Source: Puffinus mauretanicus (taxonomy: Eukaryota; Chordata; Aves; Procellariiformes; Procellariidae). Taken from it: a DNA stretch of 64,000 nt. Where the stretch lies: NCBI GenBank assembly GCA_023333565.1, contig JAJKFH010000520.1:780742-844741 (forward strand), written 5' to 3'. A program made the translations under genes and the position numbers. Shown piece by piece: positions 24,201-38,400 of this stretch (position 1 is the stretch's first letter; each line of letters opens with the position of its first letter). The notes beneath the pieces are model-generated. The model saw only the letters and a program-made list of their open reading frames with translations, did no database searches and had not been told where the DNA came from.

Positions 24201-25854
24201 TCATGGACACTTTTGTGAGGAAACAGAAAAATCTTTTAAGATTTCCCTGGTGGATACTTTACAGCATTAAATGTACAACAAATGACTTCTTCACATCCCT
24301 TGACTGCCTTCCAGCTTAACTGTTTTAAAACAGTAGTGTGTTAAAATCACTCTTTGGAGATCAAGTAACATGGTCATGCTTTGAACTGAAATAAACATGT
24401 AAAAGAGAAAGTGCTGCTTACCAACGTGAAACAAATTATTTTTAAAAGGTAAGATGTTATTTCCTTCTTCCTTTTTTTAAGGTCCCCCATTTCCCAAGGG
24501 CTGAAAAAAAGAAAATAGAGACATTGGGTATTTTTCCATAATGTCCACTTCAAAAAACCCCAAATCCCTGAAAAGATATTCTAATGAAATCTTCCTTTTC
24601 AGCACCAAAAAATAAAGTAATATTAGTTAGAAATGAGATTCTTCTCTACCTAAATATAATTTTGAAAGAAAAACAAATTGTTGCTTCCTGTGTTTTGATA
24701 GGATGACCACTATCTGTAGTGATGAGCAATAGTACTATTGACTGACTAAAAAAAACCCACCAAAACAGAGGCAGCACAGAGGAGAAATATTCTGAAGCCT
24801 TAGTCCAGGAGTGTATTTTACTTAAATTATAATGAGAAGAATAGAAAGGGAATTCTCAGATAGGTCTATGTGGAAAATCTAGTTTCAGTCTGCAAACCAT
24901 AGACTTACTTTCTTCTACAGCCTTGTCTTGATTTACAGAGGGACCAGAGTATACCAGCTTTACTAGAGTAGTTCATTAGTGATCTTCTAGACCTCTAAAG
25001 ATTAAGGAGAAACCACCAGTGTGTGTGAAGGGATCTTTTGTCTGGTTACTGAAAACTTGTCACTCTAATTGGTGAATTAAAAAGCTGTTAAAAATGTGAC
25101 AGAATTTAAGATAAAACAAAATACTATTGACCTAAAGGTATTTGGAAATGTTAATGAGATATGTATCTAAATCTCGATTGTTTTCCTCTTTTCATAGCTT
25201 GTATTCTGAAGAATATTTTCCTGGCCTGTTTTCAGACCAATACACCCAAAAGCTCAACTGAACGACAAATTTTAATATCCATCTGATGACCAGTGTTTCA
25301 TGAGAAAAAAATCTATGCTGCCGGCATATTTCAGAACAATGTCTGCAGAAGCCAAGGATCAAATCGGGTGGACAGACAATTCCCTGTGTATATCTGTGAG
25401 ATAGAGGTTGCAATGGCAGCACATTGATAAGACACGTTTAGAAGATCGCACTGCTGCTGCACACGCTCAGTCTGCCTGCCTCACAAATGTGCAGATCATT
25501 TCTAAGCATAGAAACAGTTACTTTCAGAAGCTCTGTGGGTGACGTTTGGAAAAACAGAGGAATTTGTCAGTTTTATAGCCCAGCTGACTCCCCAAAACAG
25601 GCTCTAGACAACCAAATGGCCTTCTTTTCTTCTGAACGCTGGCTTTTTTTTTTTTAGCAGATAATGACAGAAGAGCACCTGAAAGGATTTGCATCTGAGA
25701 TCTGATACAGTGCCCTGTCTGACAGTGGACAGTAGTGGATAGTGGGTGCTTAAGAAAATAATATAAAAACAAGACAAGTTTATATGCTATCAGTATCTGA
25801 TAATCAATGGTTTAAAGACTTCTTAAATGAGACATGATTTCAGACCTTTGTGCT
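21294..25854. other. AT-rich non-coding DNA, nothing recognised
   Basis: No gene or clear repeat seen. Open frames of up to 113 codons (21925-22266 minus) have no recognisable motif. Confidence 0.55.
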
Positions 25855-26580
25855 TAACAGCCCCTGAAGGATTTTTTGTTCTTTCTATAAATTTGTTTTA
25901 ATTCATTTCTACCTTTGTTCTTCATAATATCCTGTGGCAATGAGTTCCACATTTTAATTATGAGCATGTTGAAAAACTACTTGTTTTAAAACTGCTGCTT
26001 GAAAAATATTATTTGACAACTTCTTGCTCTTTTATTTTGAGAGCTAATGAATGATCATCACTCCTGATTTTATATACTTGTACCATATCGCAGCTTTTCC
26101 AAATTGGAAGTCTTATTCTGTTTAATCTCCCTTAAAACCAAAGCTGTTCTGTACTGTTGCTCATCCTTTTCAGTCACATTCCTTCCTGCTTTTCTATTTC
26201 TGCCTAACCCTTTTCAGATAAGAATATTAGAATGCACTGTTACAAATTACAAAAAAATATGTGTACTACTGATTTATATGCTGCCTTAACAATGTTTTCG
26301 GTTTCATTCTACCTTCCTTCCCTAACAACTTTTAATAACACATTTTGCCTTTCTGGGCTTACCAGGCATTAAGCTCTCTTCATAGAACTATCACAGCCCT
26401 TTTGCGATCCCTTTGATAAATACTTTTGACTAATTTAGCAATCATCTTTGTATATGCATAGATATGGTTGTTTTTCCCAACCAGCAGTATTTTGTATTTC
26501 ATTGACCATTTTGTTATCAGTCAATAATTGAGTGACACTATCAATCTCGAGATTCCTATGGCACCTCTTCACAGGCAGGC
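25855..26580 (-). mobile_element. Ancient CR1-type LINE remnant, antisense (ORF2 3' part)
   Basis: Plus-strand landmarks in order: AGCCCCTGAAGGATTTTT, AATATCCTGTGGCAATGAG followed by TTCCACATTTTAATTATG, ACTTGTTTTAAAACTGCTGC, ATGATCATCACTCCTGATTT, CAGCTTTTCCAAATTGG, and later TTCATTGACCATTTTGTTA. These fit the reverse complement of the CR1 ORF2 C-terminal region and the following segment in amniotes. Heavily mutated. Confidence 0.72.
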
Positions 26581-29270
26581 TCTGCATGCTTTTTTCAGGG
26601 CAGGGATGGTTATTGCTTAATGCTCATACCCTGTAGATACAATACCAATTGCGTGTAGGGGCTAAACAGTTTAAAACACATCCTAAGATTGCCTACAAAA
26701 CAATGGCAGATGTAAGCATGGGCAGAGGGGCAGCTGGCAATGGTAGTAGACTGCTCAAATGTTTTTACTATTTCTTCCCACTTTGGTTTCTCTACCTTCC
26801 CAGCAAATTCTGATGGGAAAAGAAGCACAGTTCCATTTCGTTCCTTCAGCCTTAGAACAGAAAACCTCTGTTTTGCCTACAGTGAGAAGGAACTGGAACC
26901 ATTGATGTAAAATAGGTACTTGTAGCTACTGGTTCACTATCAGTGGCTGGAGCAGCCTCTGTTTTTCTGAAGTCATTCACAATAAATCCTGACATAGCTT
27001 GGAAGTGATCCCAGAAGGATTCTAAAAAGACAATGCATCCCTGAGCTTTTAAGAAAAAGCTTAAAAAAGAGGCAAAAGCTTAAAAAGGAGGCAACTCAAT
27101 ATTAGCCTGGTAGTTTACCATACTTCAGAAATTGATATTTTCTACTCCCTTCACTCCATTCCTTGCAAAACAGGGGACCAAAATTTAAGAGGTGTACAAG
27201 GTCAGAAATATAGTCCTAACTGTAAACTACGGTGAGAGTGTGGTATGAGTCCCTATAGTTGGTGAAAGGAATTTCATCCTGAGAAGTAGTAGTTAGAACA
27301 TGCAAGAGTGCTCTGAGGGGGAACAATCCTTTACATTGACAAATACAATGGATGATCTCATTCCTTAAGTGTTTTCTATGCCAAATTCCTGTTGCCATTG
27401 TAATTTATAATCAGTTGTCAGTCTCAGTGGCCTGTATGGTATCTGAAAGTCTCATCTATTTGAACCAGGATCGTATGCTGATTAGTGCAGAGAGAAATTT
27501 CAAAATACCTTTCCCAATACCTTTCTGTGGTGAAACACAATGCTAATATACACAACATCTCATGAAAACTTTGATTTTTCTCCCTGTAGATATTTTTTAA
27601 AACAAAAAAGAATCTCCTTTATACCAATTTTGTGATCGTAATTATTTGAACAAATACTATCATCTGTGACTCCCATGTTATTATGTGACTCCCTTGGTAT
27701 TGAATGTAAAGATGTTTTGACATATGGCTTACAGCTTAGATAGCATTTGGTTTGCCCTTCCCTGTGGAATCTGAAGTCGTACTAAACAGTTCTGAAGGAA
27801 ATCAAGCAGAAAACACTCATTTAAAATGAAAAGACCAAAGAAGAAGTACTTAAATTGGAAAACAATGGAGGGTAAAAAAAAGAATATGTAAAATAATTTA
27901 CAAAATAGCAAAGTGGTCAATAGATTTTCTTTATGATTATCAATTATAAATTTGCCTGGCTTCTGAACTTTTTAAAGTAAATAATTTTTTCAGTCTGAAC
28001 AAAAAGTTCCCTGGGGAAGATGCTATCTTGGTTTGAAACAAAGTTACACCTCAGCCACAATATATTTGCAATAAAGCAGATTTCTCTAAAGTATAGCCGC
28101 TTGTATTACACATGACTGACAAAAAAAAAAAAAAAAGGAGTATCAATTCACTACTATGGAAAAGTTAACAACAATCCACCAAATAGTGTCAATTCAGGAC
28201 ATAATTTACCACAGTGACATAGTGAAATCGTGTTATTCAGTAATGGGGGGTGGGGTGGGGTGTATTTCTAATATATTACAGATGAATCCTGTGAAATTTA
28301 CAGCACTTTTTCTCTTACAGTATTTCTAATGGAAGATCAACATTTTACATCTAGTAGTGATAGGCTATTTTGTAAGTTATTTATCTATTTCATTTTTATC
28401 TATTTTCAATGCTAATTTGTTCTGCTAAATGTTGTGTTAATCCTCTAAAAAAGCCTATTCATTTCCATTGACAATATAGGAGGCCTAGAGCTATTAGGAG
28501 CCTAATTAGGGCTTTTTTTTTTGCCCTTTAGCCATAGCTAGTTTGAAAAAATTTTTTTAAAAAATAAGCTTATTTTTCCCTATTACAAATTTGCATGAAC
28601 TTTGTTGGATTATAATGAAAAAAAAAGCTGATTTAGGATTAAACATGGTGAGGGACAGACTGCTTGATGGGGCTGGTAGAGTGACAAAGACGGTGGAAGA
28701 CTCCAAAGGTAGATCAGCTACTGCAAGGAGGATTATAAGCTTTCTTTCCACATAGTAGATATACTATGGGAGGGTGTCAGCCATTGCTGCTTGTTACCAT
28801 CTGGGCTAGAGCAATCCTTCCCACAGCCACTCTAAGCCTGCATCAACTCTACGTGGCCATGGTCTGCAAGCAGAAACCTCCAGCTAGAGGACTGGGACAC
28901 ATGGCTGTGCTGAGGATGGGATGGAGGTGTATCAGGGAGGCTGAAGGAGCTCGTCAAAACAATAACAAAAATATGAAAATGCAGAGTATTTTGAGGTTTT
29001 ACAGGAAGCAAACTGGAAATTCATAATTCAAAAATATAGCTAAGTGATGGAAATTAATTCAAAGAGGCTTTACTATGCAAAAAAAAAATCTCTGTGTGGA
29101 TTCAGGCTCACTACTTCACAAAATATGTACAGTTTTGATATCTTTGCACTAGAAATGTTGCTCTTTAGCTAGCATGAATCAACACAGTCTTCAGCAGAGC
29201 TACACTAATTTACATGAGCTGCAGATATGACCCATTGTATTTAATTTTAGGCATCTTATTATAAGAAAGA
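26581..29270. other. AT-rich non-coding DNA, nothing recognised
   Basis: No gene or clear repeat. A 16-A run at about 28122-28137. Confidence 0.55.
28245..28260 (+). other. G-run tract (possible G-quadruplex)
   Basis: GGGGGGTGGGGTGGGG, a short G-rich tract in otherwise AT-rich DNA; could fold as a two- or three-layer quadruplex. No function implied. Confidence 0.4.
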
Positions 29271-29600
29271 TATTCACGTATTGGAGGAAGATCAGATGAA
29301 AGCTGCAAAAATGATTAGACTTCTGGAGTGATGGATGTATGAGGATTGATTGCCAGTGCTAAATACAGATAGTTTGTCTAAGAAATTACTAAAGGGGGAC
29401 ATGGTAAAAATCTATAAATATTTGAAGAGTCTAAATGCCAAGAAGGGAAATGCATTTTCAGGATACAGAAGAGAAGCAGCAGGATGAAATTAGTAAAAGA
29501 AAAAAGAAAGTGAATTTAAAAAGAGTCCCTAAAGGAAGACCTTAGAGAGTGGAAAGGTGTTGCCTTTCCAAAGGCAAAAAACAACCAGATATAGATATAT
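29271..29600 (+). mobile_element. Ancient CR1/L3-type LINE remnant, sense
   Basis: Contains AAAGCTGCAAAAATGATTAG then ACTTCTGGAG, and further right GGGGGACATGGTAAAAATCT followed by ATAAATATTTGAAGAGTC. In CR1 these are the RT C-terminal segments for '..RRATKMIRGLE..' and '..GDLIAVYKYLKG..', the same blocks seen intact in the young copy at 132-1202. Decayed; ends approximate. Confidence 0.65.
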
Positions 29601-30443
29601 TTACAAATACATCTGGGATCCAAGATTTTTCTAAATGAGCTTCAAAAGGAAATTTTAAGGCCAGTTTTATGCAAGTGATCAGACCACGTATATGAATAAT
29701 TTCTATTCACATTGGAGCCTGGTCTTTTTTTTTTTTTAAGGTTTAAACAACTGTCATTCCATGAGGAACCACAAAAATGGGAGAAATGTGCCTAAGCCCA
29801 TTGTAATTGCAACTGATTTAAATTTAGAACAGCCCTTTTAGCCAAAAAGTTCCACTTTCACTTTGATCAAGATAAGGAGAGACAAAAGAACTGTATTTTC
29901 CCTGTTTTTATTGTCTTTGGAGCCAATGGTCTGATTTAGGAAACAACAAAGGAAAAAGTTGCCTCCGGAGATGCCTTATGCGTTTTTATGTTCAACCCAG
30001 AATATTTTCAGAAATGAGTTTAGAAAATGTCTATGTGTATAGCACTGACATGATCACTACAACTATAGCTTTATGTCTTACTATGAATCTCATTAAGACT
30101 TGATTTCAGGATTCCAAATAGTAAGAAGTATAGAAAAGATCAAATATCTGTAAGACGATGACAACAAGAAAGGAGATTCAGAAGAAACTAGTAGAATAAA
30201 TTGATGTTCATGATGAAAGAGTGGTATGACACCAAGTCCAAATGCGAGTGAGAAAATGCGAAAACAGGTTTTGGGATATATAGAGAGATGACAAGAGAAC
30301 TGGACATAAGGAATCACAGCTCCAAATTCAAAACAGGAATCCCTGAGACAATGTTTTCTTAAAGTTACAAATTATCTCCAAAAGTGAAAATAACTATGGA
30401 ATCTAAAAGTAAAATAAATGCAGTTATCTAATTGTATTTCATG
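29601..30443. other. AT-rich non-coding DNA, nothing recognised
   Basis: Spacer with a T-run near 29727-29738; may include more of the neighbouring LINE that cannot be aligned by eye. Confidence 0.5.
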
Positions 30444-30830
30444 ATATCATAGATTTTACAGGTGTTGAAGCCAAAAGAAATCATAATGTCCCTCTTTTTT
30501 ACCTCCAGCATAACACAGGGTAGAAAATATCATTCATCAATTTATGTGGCAAGTTGAACTAAAGGGTATCTTTTAGAAAGATTTTCAGCCTGGATTTAAA
30601 GACTCTAAATGATGGAGAATTCATTTTATCCTTTTGTAATCCATTGTAGTGCTTGGCACTCCTCTGTATTAAATAAATATGTCTTATTTCAACTTTACCT
30701 TTTACTGATTTCAGTTTCTAGGCACTGGTGCTTTCTCTGAATAATTCCTACCATGTTTACGTCTCAGAAATCCATTTATGACCTCGACACACATTTTTTT
30801 CTTCTTTGGTTGAAGTCTACCCACAATTTT
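30444..30830 (-). mobile_element. Ancient CR1-type LINE remnant, antisense (3' end)
   Basis: Begins ATATCATAGATTTTACAGG, the reverse complement of an amniote CR1 terminus, then AAATCATAATGTCCCTC, CAGCATAACACAGGGTAGAA, ATCTTTTAGAAAGATTTTCA, and GGATTTAAAGACTCTAAATG followed by ATGGAGAATTCA. The order and spacing are those of old CR1 3' UTR copies found across turtles, crocodiles and birds. Confidence 0.75.
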
Positions 30831-32917
30831 GCCAGGACATTACATTTCAGAGATTCGGTAAATTTATCTTTAAAGAAATAGTTTCCTTAATTGCATAATT
30901 TATTTTCCTAAAATAGATTAGCAGTTATTCACTGAAGATAATATGTATATCTATATTGACCTGAGAGACCACAATGGCATGCAAAGTATTTTGCAGAAGC
31001 TTAACATAGATTGAATTGTGCTGGCAGGAAAAAACCGCTACTCACCACCACTCATCATTGTAAATTACATCTAGGTAAACACCAACATCTGCTTCCTGTG
31101 CAAACAGAGTCTGTCATCACAGGACCCATTATATTATTATGAGTAGATGAGATGGTTTAATATTCATTACAGATATACAAGCAGCAAGAAACTGCTTCAT
31201 GCACATGCTAATGGGCAGTAAATGTATGAAATGAATTGTACCAGCTTCCACAGGTGACTATCATTAACTGATCTACTATGAAGAACTCCAATACTATCAA
31301 AGAGATTCAGAGGTAATATGTGTGCTTAGTGAATATATGCTGTAAAACCTCAAAAAGACTAGCCCATAAGAAAAAACTAGCAAGTAAGCTTCAGGGTACC
31401 AACAATACTCAGTTTACTACTTCTTTGTCCTGTTTTGTAATAATTTGTATTACATTTTTTGGAAAAAATGACAGTACAGCTATAAATACTAATACAGGAG
31501 ATGGATTAAAAACAAAAATCCTATCTTGTGCCACTGCTGTGCACTTTTGTTGGATTTTAGACTTGGGATGTGGAAAAGAAAAGAGGCATTACTGTATCTG
31601 CCAGCTCTACACTTTCCCTGCATGCATCCATCCAGGAAGAGCAGAACAGAGAATAGGTAGGACCTTTATCACTTCTCACCCACAGTACTGTAGCTTACAG
31701 AGCTAAACCACCATGGAAAGTAACAAACAAAATAATAAAAATATAATAATGTGATTCTGTGGAACATTTCTTGTAAGTCTGCTTAGTGAGACTAGAAGAC
31801 ACAGATGTAAATAGCACAGACGTGGACAACAATTCATATTTTTGACAAATACTTCACTATCTAAGTAGTTTCTGTGACTTCTTAGGAGCTCAAAAAAAAA
31901 AAAAAAAAAGAAGATAAGAAAGTAGGAACAAAATAATTCTCCCTGAAAAAGACACTGAAAAGAGTAGAAACGTCTACCTTAAAGAGGTGTCAAGCAAAGT
32001 AGTTATAAAAGCATGCCCCCCCCCAAAAAAAAAATTGCAAATGCATCAGGAGAACGGCTGTTCTTCCCTGCTCTAACTACACGACATAAAGGGCAGCTAC
32101 CTAACTGGAAACCAGCAGGTTTGAAACTGCAATATGGAAGTTTGGAGGGTTATTTTTCTTTCTTTTTTTTTTTTTTTTTTACATAGTGTGAAATTGCCAT
32201 GATCAAACAAGATCTTTGAATTTGGAAGCATTCACTAAAAGATTTGCTACTATGTAGGCAAATATTAGAGTCCCATTTTTTCTAGATTTTGGGACATCAG
32301 AGATTGGGAGAAAACTTTTACTGATGATTCCACAGATGATCCCACATCAGCCTGTTACATGGGACTGCAACCTCTGCGGGGCAACTCAGGCCAGTTATGG
32401 GCTAATGAAATAGTACTTACACCGTACAGTAATTCCTGTAATTCTCACTTTGTGGTAGAGTGGACTAGCATTCACAGAATTTTGCTGCTCACCTTTAGAT
32501 GTGGATTAAGTTCTTCCTATCTAGAGGGATCTGATTCTGAACTGGAGCCTTAGCTTGCCTCAAGTGCTACCTTTCCAATGGTAGTCTGTGACTGTCAAGA
32601 AGTTATCTGTTATCTATTCAAATAATCATGTAAGGGTACTAATGTGATGTAACAGCAGAAGTCTGCATTTAATTTGCTTGCTTTATACAGAAAGACCTGT
32701 GCAGCTTTCACTGTGTAATCCATATAATGGACCTATAAAGAAGATACAATTTGTAGTGTTCTGATTCATATTCTTGCGAGTTTCTTAAATCAAAGTGTGC
32801 AGGATAAACAGTGAGCTCTGTAAAAAACATATCGCTGTAATGAAGCAATGTCTAGTCAAGAACAAACCTAAACTGAAATCTTGTCCCATCACATGATAAG
32901 TTAACATAATGACTCTT
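30831..32917. other. AT-rich non-coding DNA, nothing recognised
   Basis: Contains an A-run at 31891-31908, a C-run plus A-run at 32016-32033 and a T-run at 32163-32180. The 128-codon frame at 31320-31706 plus has no recognisable motif. Confidence 0.55.
32163..32180. repeat. Poly-T homopolymer
   Basis: Uninterrupted run of about 18 T, preceded by a short CTTTCT stretch. Could be the tail of an antisense retrocopy, but no retrocopy body is visible. Confidence 0.8.
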
Positions 32918-33390
32918 ATAATACATAAGAACATATGAATGGCCATGCTGGGTCAAATCAGAGCTTCACCTAGCCCAGGAACTGAGTGATATTGGCTAAT
33001 AATGAAAGCCTAGAGAAAGAGAATAAGCATGGGGCAACCATAAAGGATACTTCCCCAAATAACCTCCCAGTCTGTGATTTAAGGACTTACAGACTCAGAG
33101 GTTCTGTTTTTAATAGGTCTTGATGGGATTTTCTTTTCTGAATTTCCTTTATTGCTTTTTGAACTCACCAATGCCTCTGGCATCGCTAGCACCATGTGGC
33201 AGTAAGTTGGACAACTTAATTATGAGTACTGCACAAAATTAACTTATTTTGTTTGCTTGAAGCCTGCTACCCCATAATTTAATTTCATGTCTGTTAGTTC
33301 TTGTGCTATGATAAAAAGTGAATAGTTGTTTCCTATTCTCCTTTCCAGTGTCAGTCATGATTCCTCTTCTCTGGGTTTTCCAAAGCTATG
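32918..33390 (-). mobile_element. Ancient CR1-type LINE remnant, antisense
   Basis: Begins with ACATAAGAACATATGAATGG then CCATGCTGGGTCAAATCAGA and CTTCACCTAGCCCAGG, matching the antisense CR1 segment 'gaacggccatactgggtcagacca..catctagcccag'. Farther right come TTAATTATGAGTACTGCAC, TTAATTTCATGTCTGTTAGT and TTCTTGTGCTATGATAAAAA, again in CR1 order. Decayed beyond coding. Confidence 0.75.
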
Positions 33391-36300
33391 AGGAAGTATC
33401 TGAAGGGTCTGTCCCAGGACAGGACAACTACTGGTTGACTTTTTCTGAAACTGAAGCATGGGCAAATCATGAATAAATGCTTATATATTCATTGTAACTG
33501 TCGTTTAAACAGCAATTAACTATCCACATTATTTCTACCACCACCCCTTACTCCAGCCATAAACTCATAGAACTGCTGAGGAGTAAAAGATACTGTAAAG
33601 GAGTTGTTTTCTTTACTTTGTAATCTACGTTTTTGGCCGAGCTCCGATAAGCTTAATATCTTTAGATCATCTCCAATAATTGTGACTGTATAAACAACAG
33701 CTGCATTTTCTATAATATACAATTTCTTGTTTCTTGCTTTTTCTGCTCTGAACAGTATAAAATATATTCTATATTTCATGCTAGTGCTTAGCAACCAACC
33801 TTCAAGATACGAAAATAATATAGATTTCCCACCCCCTCACTCTCACCTGCTGCTCCCCACTATTAAAACAATGCCATTGATTCATTATCAATATCTTCAA
33901 CAGTGGCCAGTTAAGGGACACTTCTAGGAGTTTGGTATCAACCTATATGAAACAAAATACTTTCATTTCAGTTCTGACCTTCACTACGTTTAGCAGCAAT
34001 CTATTCTAGAAGTCTGAAGGCAAATATAATAGCCTTATTTTATCATGAGTATTTCTCATTCGTAGCATGTTAGAAAATGGCCTACTGTATTTCAACTTAG
34101 AAGAAAAAAAAATATATAATGTGAGGTTTTGGGAGATTTAGAAATCTCTGCAATTTCAATTCTTATAGTAAATATAGCATACACCATTTATAGGGTTATT
34201 TTTGAGACACATGAATTCTGTGAGCTATATTATGATGTTAACTTCGCAGAAGGGGATTGCACTTATATCAGGTAGCAATGAGAATATGTAGTGAACTGAA
34301 ACTAGAGAAAGCTTTAGCATTTATTTGTCTTCTGTCTTTTTATTAGTTTAAAATGCTAGAAAGGCTCCCAGTCACCTCAATATAATTTACTAATTCATTA
34401 AAAACTTTATTCAGACCTGAAAATAATAGCACGATTCAAAGTTACACATTCCCAGACTCAAAGAAATTAAATCATCCCTTCATTCTCCAGCAACTGCGTG
34501 TGCATGCACATACACACAAATACGCACATACCAACTATTTGCAAATGCCTACGGGAAACACATATGTTTGGCTGCACACCCTGAAGATACTCAGATGTTT
34601 CAGTCAAGTGTTGATATAGCAAATTCCAAAGCCAGAGAGCCTTCTTTGGGGGAGACTCACTCAGTACTTCTTTTTACAATAGGGCAACTTTGGCTGAAGT
34701 TGGTGATTTCCCCATTGATCCAAAGCAAGGTGATGCATCACAGTGAAAATGAGATATGTCTTCATCACTGAGAAAGCACAAAGCTCAAAAGATCAGTTCT
34801 TGGGCTATAGCATGGACAGATTCCAATGCTCAGTGGCACAAATCTTGCAATGTGCATGCATTTCACACTGAAGTTGACACAAATTCAACACAGAACTCTG
34901 TGCAATAACTTCCCAGATTGTATAGGAACCTTAGGAAAAAAAAATGTGAATTTTCTACATGTACAGAATTTAGTAACTTTGAAACCTTGTAAAATGTTGA
35001 TTTTTTAGCGATTTTTATTGGAGGGTAAGGGGACTATAAGATTACTGCCTCTATTTTTTCTGACTGAGAAATTCCTTAAGCAAAGGATACAGATCATAGG
35101 AAGTACCTAGAAGGAAGAAAACTTCATCTATGTGCCAACATTAATGACAAAGAGCTTTTATGGATGGTAGTTTCTCAAAATGGGACAAAACGGTAGTTAA
35201 TTTTCTGTGGAAGGAAGTACCCAGAAGCTCTATCCATATTATAAAAGATAATGTTTTGATACTCCAAAAGCAGGTTCTAGTTAGCCACTCTAGACTAACC
35301 TGTTAAAAATTAGCCATAGTTAGTTTGTTAGCATAAAGTTGTAAGCAGATGGGAAAGAATTCTGCTTGTTCTTTCCCATTCATTTAGCAGATCTAATTAA
35401 TATTTAATAAAAAAATGAACCATTCCAAATTTATAATGCATAACTTGTTAAGCACATGTGCAAATTTCAGAATAAACTGTTTGCAAACAATATTAAACTA
35501 TCAATAAATTCAAGTGTCTCTTTTCCGGCTAGGTGGAAAAAATATTTTTTTTCAATCAGAACTGATTTGGCAGCAGTTTGATCCCACATTTCTTTAACAT
35601 ACTTTAATGTGCTTTTTTTAAACAGATGATTAAAGAATATAAGGAAGCTAGAAAATATAAGAACATTGTATATTAAAAAGAGAGAGATACATGGTTACCT
35701 CTATATAATGTGCTTACAGGCAAAACAATTGCATACATGTCCTCTTTAAGCACATTCATTATTATATGCTTAGTCCACTTGGTTACTGTGAGACTACTCA
35801 ATAAGATTGCAACCAGGCACATGTTTAAGTGCTTTGCTGAACCAAAGCCTAGAAAAATGAGCAGACAATTAAAGACTTAGAACAAATTTTAATTAAAGGA
35901 TATATCCAATATTTTAAAAATAATTTAGGCATGTCTTCCAAATCTGAGTAGCTAACAGAAGACAAACTTTAATAAAAAAGCAACTCTCTTGTGATTTGGT
36001 CCTAATTCTGCTAACCTCATACAGACCAAACTTTCAAAATAGAAATGAGATATCTCTATGAATATGAACAAGCTCAAATTTCTTTCTATGTTTTTCTCTT
36101 CCAAGAACTGAATTGATTTGTGTTTATAGTATGTTGCACAAATGACTCAGTCACGGAGCATCTGTGCTAAGTACTGAGTGGGCCAACATTTTATATCAAG
36201 TAATATGATACATTTTGCTCTTTTTTGTTTGCAAATCATGAAGAGATTTTATTTTTTAAGGGTTCTTCTCTCCCCTCAAGTTGGAAGTTGTCCTTGAGCT

Positions 36301-38400
36301 TTGGATCAGCATTGACCCAGCTCCCACTGGGGCAGAAACTAATGGTTCTCTCCCAAGAAAGGAGGAAGACGACGACTAAGCGTGGGGGTTCTTATCAAGT
36401 CTAATGTATGTTTGCATCAGCCTTACCACTAGTGAATACTTCTGTCAGAGTAATTTGCCTGACTTTCTTCTCTGAAGAAACTGCTTAATAAAGCACAGCT
36501 AATGATAGAGGAAAACTGCAGAAAGGTTCTGTAATCTGCATTCCCATGCATAGCCATGGAAACAATCACAAACTTTTGCATTCTTCAGATCTGTCAGTGT
36601 TTTGTTGCATATGTTAGACAGTGGATATCGTCACGTTGAAAAAAATTATTCTCTGTTTGAGTGCAATTGTTGTACTAATGCTTCATGGTAAGAATATGCT
36701 CAGTTTGCTTTCACCAATGTTCAGCAATCTTTGCCAAAAATCTGTTTCTTCCAATAATTATTAATTAAATAATTCAAATGAGTATTCACAGAAACCCAAT
36801 CCTACTAATGGTAAAGAGCAGGCTCCATTTTAAAAGTCAGATTTTCCCATGGAAATAGTATTGCTGGAACAGTTGGACCAAGTGTATCTCCCTGCAAATA
36901 CGACTGTGTAAAATGGCTTTGTTCATAAATAGTTTTTCAAGGAGGTATTTTTCAGTAGGAATATGCAAAATTAAATACAGCCTTAGGTGGAGGTCAGTGC
37001 AAGATTCAACAACAAAGTCTGTTGTAAACGTTGAACACTGAACTGAAGGCATACAGAAACATTCCTTTTTCCCAAGTTTTGCTGGATAGACCTTCCTAAG
37101 TTTAGTTTAGTTTAGACTGGATCTGGATAATTGTTGTGCCTGGCTGGTATCTCCTGATTCTAGTATACTTTTAATGAGTGCTAAAGTCCATCTCTTGTCT
37201 GTTGAGCAAGAAAAATTTGGAAACTCTTATTTCAAAATATTGTACTAAGTACCACACTAGGTCTTATACTACCAAATCTAGGAAGGAAACAGGACAAAAT
37301 TACCTCACAATGTCCATTTTAACCAATCTTCCTATTACTTCAGTTCAGTAAATCAAAAAAAGAACATTTTTAAAGTATCGGGTATAAACACAGAATACCA
37401 AGAGCAAACAAATGTTTGGGGACACTGTAGAGTTCTCTGACAATTTTTCATCACACAGGTTGAAATGAGATAAATTAAGCTGTTACCATGACAAAACCCA
37501 GGAGGTTTGGAAAGTCTGTGTGAGACAACTAGAAATGTGGAGGATTTATGAAGAAATAAGTCTTCTAAATACAGGTATAACACATTGGAGATTGACTATA
37601 TGACCAGGGTTTTAATCATATAAAATTCTTGCTTGGTTCCTTCCAGTAATACAGCAGCAATATTTCCCTGTCTAATCATAACTCACATAAAAATCAATTT
37701 TGACAAATCCATAGTGCTTTTCTTTCTTCAAGTTTATGAAAAAGTATTTATAATATTAACCACTAAATGGTGGTTTATAAGCACAGAAGCTGTGAAAGAT
37801 GTTCAAATACACGTTGTGTTTAGCATAATAGCTCTTACCAGTTGTCAGTACTTGAGTTTTCTTTCTCCTTTTTACTTTCTTAATGTGTTTAAATTATTTA
37901 CTGAAGCTGTTTACACTAATTGATTTTATAGCACTCAAATATGAATCAATAGGTTGCTTCATATCTTAAATTTGTAATTTTGGCTTTAAAAATGGCATAA
38001 TACCTCGTGTAAACTAGTCAACAAGCAACTGCATGCTATTTTAAGAGATTCATTTCTGGGTAACTTAGAGCTTCAATGATAAATTGACAGGTCATGTAAA
38101 GCACTCTGAAAAGCAAATCCTGGCCTTGGGATCTACACATTTTAGTGAATAGGACAGTGCTTTGTGTGCTTCATTGTCAACACGCTACTCTTCGGCATTA
38201 CCAGTATAAAATTCAGTAGCGTGTGATTAGTGGCATGAAAAAAATATGCATATTGGGTAACTAATTTCCAAGAAAGAAACATCTTCAGGTTGTGGATTGT
38301 TTTAAATGCAAATCAAACTGCAGTATGCAGCAAAACAACAAAAAAAAACCTTGTTATTTTGTGTTAAGGAGAAGGGAAAGACTAGGGATTTACTTCATTA
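33391..38400. other. AT-rich non-coding DNA, nothing recognised
   Basis: No gene or clear repeat. A CA-rich patch lies near 34498-34535. No open frame exceeds 100 codons. Confidence 0.55.
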
